The notes beneath the pieces were generated by a model that searched no databases, was not told where the DNA came from, and saw nothing but the letters and a program-made list of their open reading frames with translations. A stretch of 64,000 nt of DNA. Origin: Spisula solida. Taxonomy: Eukaryota > Mollusca > Bivalvia > Venerida > Mactridae. Positions 49,201 through 61,200 of this stretch are shown piece by piece (position 1 is the first letter of the stretch; every line of letters starts with the position of its first letter). The stretch covers positions 10,242,720 through 10,306,719 of the forward strand of contig OX365950.1 of NCBI GenBank assembly GCA_947247005.1, read 5' to 3'. The position numbers and the translations under genes are program-made.

Positions 49201-52200
49201 TTGGACTCTTCTGGAAGAGGCGGCATTGGCTTTTCTTAGTTTATACGATGTTCAAGCGCAGTCAAATCGGGTCCTTACATACATAATGAATGTAATTAGT
49301 ATTCTAAACAATATATACACTTTCTTGAAACAGGGATGAGGAGGACACCTTCGTCACATGGCTGCAGTCACCTGATAATAGTATGATCTGGGATATGAAG
49401 AAAGCCGAATACAAAATAAGGCCAAGCCAGATAGACTTTGGGAAGGCATTTCTCGGCAGATGGACAAGAGTGGTACGTGTTCGAAGTTGTATCGCTTTGA
49501 TTGAATTGCATTAACATGCCTATCTGATTCTCATCACTTCTTGACTACAATGTTCCTTCCCTTTTGCTGGACAATTGCGTGTACAGTGAGATCTCGATAC
49601 AACGACACTGTTTGTTTCCAAGAAAAATGTTGTTATAATGATAATGTCAGTAATTGAATTTAAACAGAGAGAGTTTTAATATTTCTGTCCCCAAATATCA
49701 TGTCAGTATAATGCATTTGTCAGTATAGCGGGTGTCGTTATTTCGAGACCTCACTTACATGTATTATACTAATTACATTGTGTTTCCTCTTTCCCAGTTC
49801 GCCACTTGCAGGGTTGGTGGAAAACAAATCATGACGCATATACAAGATTGCACCAGAGATCGACCAATCCCAAAGCAAATCTAGCCGTAGTACGCCGACT
49901 GACTACTCAGAGATCTGCTCTATACAGAAGCAACGGACATCTTCCACGCAAAAGATAGAGGAACAGCAGCATGAGCTGGCAGCTAACAGCAGACCAAGCC
50001 CCAAGGCCAATTTTGCAAACTACGTCAAAGGAGAGATAATGAATTACACCGATGAGCAGTTCAAGCGTATGCAACCGCGGTAGCTGGCTCTATTGGAAGA
50101 GCTAGACATATGCCACCGCTTTCTTCTAGCTTGTTCGTTCCCGAAGCAATAAGTCGTATCCAGGTCACCAGCCAGGCATACATCCAGCCAATTGTACAGT
50201 CACGATGCACTCAATCACAGTATTCTCACCTTAGGCACCAACAGCAGCCACAACAGCAGCATCCAAGTGGGACAGAGAAGCCTACATTCGTCAAACTTTC
50301 TTCCCCTAGTCTCCTGGGACTAAGGGCGATACATGCACCATCACCCATCATGACAACCACACAGATGAACAACCCGATCAGTGCATTTTTTTCATATCCA
50401 GTTTCAGGTACCCTTGAAGCTACGTCCAGGATTCTAAATTCTAATGATGTCTCATTGGGAAGCATAGGTCTTTCAGATTTCGAAACCAGTGCATATGAGG
50501 ATATCAACGCTCACCAATGACATTATTTAATATACGTTACTATGGTGATTATAATTGTTTACTGTACATGTTGGAGTTGATAATGACATTTGATCTGCAG
50601 TATTCGTTGGATAAAGATTGTGTAACAGATAGACCTGTGCTCTACGATATGATGATATAATAATGTATCCATTATGTGGTTTATATTTCTTTAATGCGTT
50701 TGTTGCAAATGTTCATACTTCGTGCCATGGTTAAGACGTGTGCCTTATGACATTAATTAGGGTTTAATAAATGATCCAATCAGTTATTTTGAAAGTACAT
50801 GTATTGTTATTTGTTTTTCATTTCTGTATACATTTGTATATTCCAACCGAAAAATTATCACTTTTATTTAATAAATTCCACTTTTAAGACCACGATATAT
50901 TAAAAGATCTCTCAATTACGGATTATTGCTGTATTTAATTCAAGACTTTGTGCAAATATCCGTATGGTTTCGAAATAATGTACTAGACTCTTAAGTGGAA
51001 CGTATACATGTAGGGGAACTTTACTGTTATACATTTGGAATTGATAATTTATGAATAGGTTTACGTTTGTAATTAATATGTAGTGCATTTTACCATTCAC
51101 TTTTAGCAAATAGTGCATCCAACTTAGTCTCCGCCTTAAAAAGACGACTTAATAAATGGCTCTGTAAGTAAGCTAAGTTACAGAGGTTCCTAAATTATAC
51201 TGGGTTTTTTCTTTACACCCGGTTATACTATTGGTTCAAGGCGATGTTGACAATACGGATATTTTTCTTAACTCCATCCAAGCAGTAAGATTTTCATAGC
51301 AACAGATCTATTGTATGCTCCCAAGATATCAATTAGAGCTTATATAACATGTTATCTTAATTTAGTAGGTTTCGGTTTAAACAATGAGACAAGGGGCGTT
51401 TAATTTTCTTGGTCGGTAGTGTGTTGGGCACTTCTTCGTTTTAAGATTTCTTACAGCTAAAGCGGGGCATTATAGCCCCGCTGCTGTGGAAACTGGGTCA
51501 TTCAGCTAGTTACAATTTATTGTACTTTTCGATAGCTTGGACTTGTGCGGATCTGCGCGTGTTTAGTTGGGCATTGTGTCTTTATGTGTTTTATGTTTCC
51601 TGTGCTTGGTTGGTTCAGTTGGGCATTGTGCTTTGTGTGTTTTAATGTTTTCTCTGCTCGGCTGGTTAAGTTGAGTGCTGCCTTCCCTGTCTGACTTAAT
51701 ATAATCTTTTTACATGTAGAAATTGCGAAATAACATGTTCGATAAGCACTCCTAATAATCTTAAACCGTTGTTATAGCAATAATAGTTAAAAACATAAGT
51801 GCTACGTAGGACGTTCAAAAATAAACAGGACTATTGCCACATAACCTGCATGGTTAAACGAAATAAATCAAATTATAAACCATCAGAAATCGGAATCCTT
51901 TTTCTGCATACTGTAAAGATATGAACTAAAATAAATACGCGGTCCGAGAGTTACAGGTGACTGAACAAAGTCACTTACGTTGACCCGGCGCACAAAATGA
52001 CGTCGCGCTATTTTACACGGCGTTAGTGCTTCGCATAGGGCTATGAAATACGAAGTTTATAGTGATAAGGGTGATGATTACATTCCGCTACCACACTGAG
52101 CCACATGAGTAATGTGTTGGTGAGAATTGCATGTATTTTTCCAGATCTTACATCGCATATCTAGGCGAGAATCCGTTCCATGAAACGTTGGTATTTTGAA

Positions 52201-55200
52201 AAAGTCTCGGTGACTGACGTCACAAACGTTATTTTGATTTCCTATTACTTCCCTGTCTTTCAAAGCTGAACAATAAACACTTTAGCATGTGTGCCATTTT
52301 AAAACTGATAAACGACTTGCAGAACTGTTTCCGAATGTAGTATGATTCCATATGATTCAGATGACATAATCATCATGCTGTTGACAGAACTTTGTGTTTG
52401 TCCGTTTTTCCTTACGTTCTGGAGACGTCACTTTTGCGTCACGAATTTGTCACACTTGGAGTTCAACTTCTGTTTATTTCACTACCTAACGTCTAAATGT
52501 CGTCATTTTCGCAGATATTGTCCAGCATGTAACATGTAATGATACGGCAAAATTTGAGAACAAATAATATGATAGTATTAAAGATACACCCCATTACGTA
52601 GTCGCAATTAATGGTAATTGGTGGGCTGCGCCGGGTGCGTGTTACCATGGTTTCAAAATGAACTATTATGAGAGGACGTGATAGTGTAACACGATAAACT
52701 AGATAAAGAATTTTCGCAATTGAATTGCGATTCCATATTATGTAATAATATTTGTATTATATTGAAAACTGTAGCTGTGAGGGCCCCAGTCCTGTTTATT
52801 TTTGAACGTCCCACGTATTGGGTGAATTTTCTCACTTTTAGCTTGGTTTTTTTTGCACTGTACCAATAACGTCTAACCATCAACGTTAAGCTACTTGAAA
52901 TCAAGGAAACAACAAAATAAGTGTATAACATGTAACGTTACAATCAGTTTCACATTTCAAAGCATGTTACTACAATGAAATCAACTTGATCAATGTAATA
53001 CCATTAACTGACCATCTTCTCCTGTCAGGCAACACTACCGACTGGAGAGTTGTACCAGTACTTCACAAGATTTCGTACTTTCTTTCCGTGGGCAAAATCC
53101 ACACTGCGGCCCCTTGGGGCTTGTACGTCATGCATGTTTCTCCCCTGTCTCCATGCACCAGGGACAAGTCGGTGTCCTGGGATTTCTCTATCAACAAGAA
53201 CACCCTGCAAGCCTTGAAAATTGTTTCTCATGAGATTGTGCAACATTACGCAAGCCTGTACTACTATCCTGACAGTGGATGGTCGGTGATACATGGTCGT
53301 ATGGAGAATACCAAAGCGATTATCTAGTATCCCGAAGGCATTTTCAACTACTCTTCTGGCTCGTGACAATCGGTAGTTGAAGATACGCTCATCGTGTGTC
53401 AAGCCTCGAAAAGCGTATGGTTTGAGAAGATGGTCTCTCAATCCAAAGGCATCATCACCAATAAAGTAGTACGGTGTTGGCTCGTTATCACCTGGAAGAG
53501 GCTCTGGATTTGGTAGTTCTAATGCCCCTGCCTCCAATACTTCCTTCAGCTCTGACTCGTTGTAGATTTGTGCGTCCGAAGCAGATCCCTTGCCCCCCAT
53601 GTCAGCCCAAAGGAATCGGTAGTTTGAATCCACGAGCGCTAAGAGAACCACAGAGTAGAATCCTTTATAGTTATAATAAAGTGACCCACTTCTAACAGGA
53701 CACTAAATAGCAACATGTTTGCCGTCTAGTGCACCAATACAATGAGGAAAATTCCATTAACCGTAGAAATCCTTAGCAATCTGGTTCCACTTATCGGGGA
53801 GGTCGGACAGGACATCATCTCATCCTTATACTCATCAACAATTGCCTGACAAACTTCATTCACAATAATACATATAGTATTCTTTGGGACCCGCCAGGCA
53901 TACTGCATGTCTGCAAACTTTGTACCTGTCGCAAGATGTCGCAAGGTAAGCGCCAACTTGAGCCCTGGCTCCAATGCAGAACGCAGAATGCATACGCAGG
54001 AAGTTCACGAAGGAAGCCGTATCCTCCCGTCTCAGTTCCACTAGTAGTTGATTGTATATGCCCAATTCCTCCCTCCTTTCAATCCATTGTCGTATCCAGA
54101 GTATACGTCTCTGTCGGTTTCCACGCCTCCGTCTCCGCCGAGCAATCTCAAGTTGCAATCTGATAGCAAGATGGTCGTGTCGTAAAACCTGGAGTTCACA
54201 CTCCCTTCTGAGCTTATCCTGGTCATCCATCTGAAGAATAAAAAAGTAAATAAAAAATGTATAAATCAGAGCGGAATATTTTCATGAAAACAAGTGTGAT
54301 TGATGGTACATTTTTGTACCAATATGGGGACCGAGAGTCCGGACCTCCTTGGATGATTGGCATAAAAACGCGGTTTTCCTGAACTGATACAACCTACGGA
54401 GAAAATTACATGAGAGAGACCGCAAATGGAACAATTAAACATACTGAACTTACCGTGAAGTAACGATGATCGTTAAGTTCGCTCATGCATCTACACTAAG
54501 TCTTGTCATGCAATTTGCTTTATGGTGCCGCTTTGTGATACGCTCACAAGCGTTTGGGTCGCGTATGTAGTACGTTGTTGATCGTTGTCAAACGTTTGCA
54601 AAAGTTGAGTCCGTCAACAAAAGTTATCGAGCGTTGTTGAACGTCGGCTTGTGTCGGGCTTTGTTGAGGTCCGTTGTCCAAAGTTTATCTAAGTCGCGCG
54701 TACGCTGTGGAAAGTTCGTCTACGCTAGACTTTGCGTTACCATCGTGTTCATTGCGCTGGGAACCCGTTTGTCTCCGCTGGACAAACGTTAGGCTAAGTT
54801 CAATATCACCAGCGTTTCGGTCGACGTTTGTCAACGGAGTCCAATTGAGCCAAACTTTGTAAAACTTAAGTTGGCGTTTATGAGCGTTTACAAGCGGAGC
54901 ACAACTTACACCAGCGTCCAAACGTCGGCAAAGTTTTTGCATGTCAAAAATTTCAAAAACATTCAACGTTCGTCAGCGTTTGCTAGCGAACATAAACGTT
55001 TATAAACTTTCAACAACTTTTACTAGCGGAGCTGAACGTCTGCCCAAACGTCGATAAACGTCGGTCCAAACGCTTGAGTGTGAACCCAGCTTTACCAGTT
55101 ACGAGGACCACTTTCAACAATTCAGCAGTTCAGCCACCCTTTGACATTTATATGCCATTACACTGTTTTTAATTACGGATGTTAAAGCATATGTGTTCAC

Positions 55201-58200
55201 AAACGGGATTAAATGAACTAAGAACAGTTCTCAGAATACAATTTTCAATTCAGAAAGTTGTAGGCGGGGGAGAAAAGGCATCTAATAAATCAAAATAAAT
55301 ATCACATTGTAAAAATAGATATCGCAGGGAAACCGTATAAAAATGTAGTTTATTGTTAGATAAAATGTTTTATGTTTTGATACATCTGTTTGTTAATTAC
55401 TCTTTCCGCTCTTTTATCCAAAACATATCACATGTTTACAATCTTCATCACATGACCGGTCACCTGATCGCTTAAGCCAATCAGAATTCACCTTACAGTT
55501 CTTTGTTCGCAGTGAATCGTCTAGCCTGCTCAAATTTTATTCGAATTTCCACCTCCTCCCTTCCTCCTCCTCTTAGACATTCAGTTTTAAAAGTTCGGAA
55601 AGTGTACATCTCACTTTAAGGTTATTATTATTGTTTACCTTTGTAATCAAAGTGTTGTGGAAATATGTTTTGATGGCGGTTTTTATTAGGCCCATATTTC
55701 CACAAATGCCTAGATATATTGATTTCACTTTATTATTATTGTTGTTGTTTAACATTGTCGACATATTGTTGAAATTTTGTTGTATACATTATATATGTTG
55801 ACGGCATAATACATTCAATTCAATACATTGTTGACTTATTCATTTGTCAAATGATAGATCAAATGTTGCTAATGTAGCACACAAACATAAATATTCATAG
55901 TATTAAACATTTACTGCAAGTTTTGACACAAACATTTTTAACGTACAATTTGCAATCCACCTTTTATAAAAAGGAAACATTTACGCACACAACTTCCAAG
56001 TTATGCTCTTCGTTCGACCTCAATACTTAGAAGTAAACCAGTAAATTCACAATGGTAGTATTATTGTTAATGGTTTATTATATATCAATATTCATGTGGA
56101 TTTAACTCACCTGTATCTTCAGAATGAACTGTGATTTTCAGTCCAATGACTTCATACATTTGGTCGAATTGTGTGTACCATTCAGGCCTTCTGTCTGGCC
56201 TAACGAGTGTCTCAAGGCAAGTATTCTTGTCACCGTCTACAGCATATTTTGGGGATGTAGTCATGTTGTTATATGTGCTGTATATAGCAATATTTCCTGT
56301 TGAATGATATAAACAAATCCATTAATTTCATATGGGAATGAAACTGTCATTTTGCCTAACTGTTGATTTTAAGCATTACTTTTTCAAAATCGGAGTCATT
56401 TTGCACGGAGTAACCAACGTCATTCAAACGTTAATTCAAACTTATCTCTAGAAAAGAAATAAATGCATTTCATCAGTCTAGTAAATTTAGTATTTGACAT
56501 AAACTTTCGAGAATTATATCACACACGGTTACGAATAACGTTTTATCAATATTTAGATATATAAAAAAGTGTGCGTGCTCGAACTTTGAGAAAGGGTTCT
56601 ACCACTTATCCCTCCTTTCTCTTCAATAGGATACTTTACCGAAATTGGTCAACTTAGTAACGACGCAAGTTATTTCAACATGATTTACGATCAATTTTAC
56701 ATCTAGATAGTTGTATACGGTTTTTGTCTTATTAGTCTTATATAGAGCTTTTCAAAACCGTGTATTTCATGTGATTTAATTAGAAGTAATAATGGCAAAA
56801 GACAGGTTTTCCTGAAGAGCGGCTTAAATATAAATTATTTGTATAAATAAATGGTTGTTTCTATATCTATATGGGCTAACACAAAAGGGTTGTTTTGTTG
56901 TGCTATGTCTATACCCTAGCATTGTGTTATCTCATCATCAATTAAGTAAATATTCACTTTAAGCTGTAGATCTGATGCATGGGAGGGCACACGACTTATA
57001 CTTACGGTATTGACATCCTGGTCCCATCCAGCCGTAGTCGCAACCATTGAAGCAGTGTCCAGTATCCTCGTCACATTGGTCATCGTCTTTGCAGTGGCAG
57101 CGGTATTGACATTGCAAAAATGTTGGTACTTTACCTCGTACGAAATCGTTACATTCAGCTTTACAGCATAAAAACAATATAAGGGGAGGAAAATATTCAC
57201 TTTTCGACTTCTACCGGTAAGTACATATTTAACAATACTAGAAAAAAGTGCTAACAGAACACTTTTTAAACTTGACTATTCCCATAACATGTTCACTAAC
57301 CAAGTTCAACTTTACATGGGCTTATCGATATAGACCATGTACAGAATGCATCTGAACACGCGATAATACATATATGTATTTACATAATACATAAATCACT
57401 CGTTCATAGCAGATAAATTCAAACGTACGTGTTTGTAGCATGTTGATAAGTACGTCTGAAAAACAAACTCATTTGTCAAACCATGGCGCGTACGTCAAAG
57501 GTAAACCGCGGATAGGCGGTTGTTGCGTATTCATACGACAGGCAACTGTAACATTGATTAAAATCATCGCACTCATTATTTAGTTTCAATTTACTCGCGT
57601 GTGAATACAAATACGCATTGATAGAAATAAAAAATGAATTGGATATCACAAGGTGTTAAAAAAATATCATATTCAAGTGTGATACATCTTAAGTAATAAT
57701 TTCCTTTTTAAGTTTTTAAAATATAATTGTATTGTTGAATATTACTGAAACACGTATGTAACGATCGCTGAATGCATACAGGAAGGTAATTGGATTGATA
57801 TGCACATTTCGTTAGCCTTGTAGATTGTCATTAGAGTAGTAATGCCAGTAATATATATATCCATCAAATCACCATAAGTGGTGAGCAAGCTTTTCACTGA
57901 CGCGATTTGTTGGTGTCTGTCAGTCCGGCACGTTACATTGGTGGCAGCAGCGGGATGAAGTCAACTGCCAGACTGTAGTTGCCTTATCCATGTGTTTCCC
58001 AGGTCAAATCTCGGAGGGGGGGGCCATGTAACAGTCGCTGAATGCATAAAGGGAAGCAACTGGATTAATATGCACAATTTGTAACCCTTGTAGATTAGAG
58101 TAGGATGACAGTACACCCCCTTAGTGGCGAGCTAGATTTCACTGGCGGGATGGTTAGTGCCTGTCAGTCCGGGCGATACACGTATATAAAAGCGCTTTTT

Positions 58201-61200
58201 TCTTTATACATCATATTAAACAATCTTCAAAGCATTCACATGATATTCAAACAATTTAATTTCAAGGTTCAAGTAATGGTTCTTTCACAGTACATGAATT
58301 ACAATTATAGTACTATCAAATGGATGCAGTGCATTTGTTCATGTTAACTATAGGGGATTAACGATTGCATGCGAAAACACGTATTTGTTGTTATTGTTGT
58401 AGTTTTGCATTGGCTATCGCCTAAATATTTTTGACAGATCGGATACAGAATAATGATTCGGTACGCTGAATTTCACGCTCCACTTTCGGTAGAAGCTAGT
58501 TGTTGCTCAAGATTTGAGAACCAAACGTGTTTTTTTTTCAATATGAAATATAAATTAAGTTCCACACTTTGAATACAGTTTCGGCATGAAAGCCTCAGTA
58601 TTCATATCATGAAAATTATTGAACAAGTACATATCTTATTTTTCAAACGTAAATATGTTAAATAGAAATTTAAATAGCAAATAAAAGTCGAGTGTAAAAC
58701 TATAACAAATATTGATAGGGTGGCTCATCTGTTCAACCCGTCTCCTAGATTGGAAAAAAACTTTACTAAGTATTTGATCGCCTGGTCTCCTATGTGGTGC
58801 TGGCAGCCAGAGGCTAGATATATAGTCACTGTGGAGCAAACTTATTCCTTAGTTATTATCGTTCCTCTGTCAGATTATCCAAAAACCTAATGGAATATTC
58901 CCGCTGGATGCAGTGCATTTGTTCATATTACATGTATACGATATGTTATTAAGATTTCTTTTCCGCATCGTTCATTATGCGAAATGTTTATACAATGCGC
59001 GGAAACTACTACTTACATGGCATGGTCGTTATCTCTTATTGTGTTCGATCGAATGGTAAAAGTCGTCCGCCTCCAAACAGGACCATGCACAATGTAATAT
59101 GGATTGATATACACTACTCAACACTTATAACCGATCACTGTTCAAACTCTTATATTTTTCTTCCCGGCAATAGGGAAATCTAGGTACTTATCTCATTCGG
59201 CATTATATGCTCTTAAGCAATAAATGTTCATGTTTTATATAGCGTTGTCAGCTATGCGGAGTTATTGCCCGTTGCTCTATAAAAACAATGTGTGTACGTG
59301 TATTTCAACGTTTGTCCGTGGCAATGCAAACTAATGTTAAAATAACGACTCAATGTTGATCGCCAAAACAGAAAAACATCAAACATTGCTAAAATAATTA
59401 CACTTTAAAATATGTGCTGCTTTGAAATTTAGGAAATGAAAACAAATGTGAAATTACCTCCCTTTCAATTGAAAATAGAACAAAATATCAATTTCTCTAA
59501 ACAGAGAAAACGCGTAGATACATAGTGACCGGAATTTACTTATTAGTGTATTGTTTAGCATGAAACTGGTTTATTCTTCATTATTCGAGTGCAATTGCTG
59601 AAATTTTTGTGACTTATTGATTTGTATATGTATACGAACCATACACTCCGAATATGAATAGAAATACTATAACCCGGGCTTATTTATAAGCATTCATGAG
59701 GCCTAAGGTGGTCGTGGTTGACAAACCGGCATCTAATGCCATACATTAGAACAATAAAAATGTTTTTGCATGTTCTATCTCATTTGACATGACTCAATGT
59801 CTGGTGAAAATATTACGTCATAATTTCAAATGCAATGTACTTTTGTCAGTAACGTTTTGCTCACAATCTAGTTCGTAGCGTACATGTTGCTGAATGGTCC
59901 GGGTATTGATTACTCTAAGAGGAACTTAAACTAAACAAAAATAAAGTTGACCAATTGCCGTCCTTTGTTTTGTCAATGTTTATTGTTAAGTTGCTCATTG
60001 TCCTCTACCAGTCATATGAGCCAATGCCTAGATAAACCAATGAACCGCGGTATTTCGGTGATTCACTGTCCGTCCGTCCGTCCTGGTTAACCCAAATTGA
60101 CAATTTTTTCTAGCATTATTATGGCTTGCTACTGTATATGAACACTCTTTACACGCCTGTATCATCTGACCCCATTTTGACCTTCATCTTGACCTAATTT
60201 TAGACTTAGACTTATTGAAGGGCCAAATTCTTGGTTAACCCCAATTGACCGTTTCTTCTAGCATTAATATGGCTTGTTACAAAACTTTCATACATACATG
60301 GATGTTGAATATGAACACTCTTCACACGCCTATTATCACCTAACCTCGTTTTGACCTTTACAAGCGTCTTTACTAAGTCTTATTAAGCGTCCAATTCTTG
60401 GTCCAATTGACCGTTTCGTCCAAACTTGGCATACCTGTTTACCACCATAAGCCCCTTACATTATCAAAGCCATGTAACACAATCCAACATGTTAACGTAA
60501 TTATGCGCACTGATTGACTTAGTGGTTTAATGGACAAGGCTTTCATGGGGACATAAGCGTTTATTGAGTGCAGCCCGTCAATGTTAAGGCTGACTAACGA
60601 ATGCAATGGATGGAATGACGCCATTGTACTACATTCTATTCTATGAATATATTTACAAGTATTGTATTAAGAAGTTCTGGTATGTTTACATCAATAGTAA
60701 TATTAATATGTGAGTCATTTTAAACAAAAAGGTTGCTTCAAGTAAGCCATTAAGATAGTGTTGTTGTAATCACAATTGAGTTTTGCCAAGGGTGGTATTC
60801 AATATTGATATTGTTTTAATCACGGGTAGACACCGTACACCGGATATAGCCCCCTACTTCGCGAGAAAACGAAAGTAAAAGTGGAAATCGATTTCGGACG
60901 ACGGTAAGTTTTCAATGATTATTCTGTAGATATTTATGTGATCCATTTGAAGTGAACAGATTTAAGCAGCGGAATGTTTATTTGAAAGCCCAAATGTGGT
61001 CATTTCCTCTGATGTTTCCTTTCAAGCAGCTTCGAAAAGTAACACTGTTGAAAACGTACATTTTCCTTTTATTACAGCTAAACTATGCATTTCTTAGTCC
61101 ACTGTTTAGATTTAATCTTTTACCTGTGATGTTCTTCACCTATGTTTAAACCATTCACTGTACCGTATCTAATTTTTTCACCTAGCCAATGTACGGGGTT

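Noticed and set aside
52986..53327. Plus-strand frame of 113 codons
   Set aside because: It is the antisense shadow of the Harbinger transposase, whose DDE motifs are on the minus strand.
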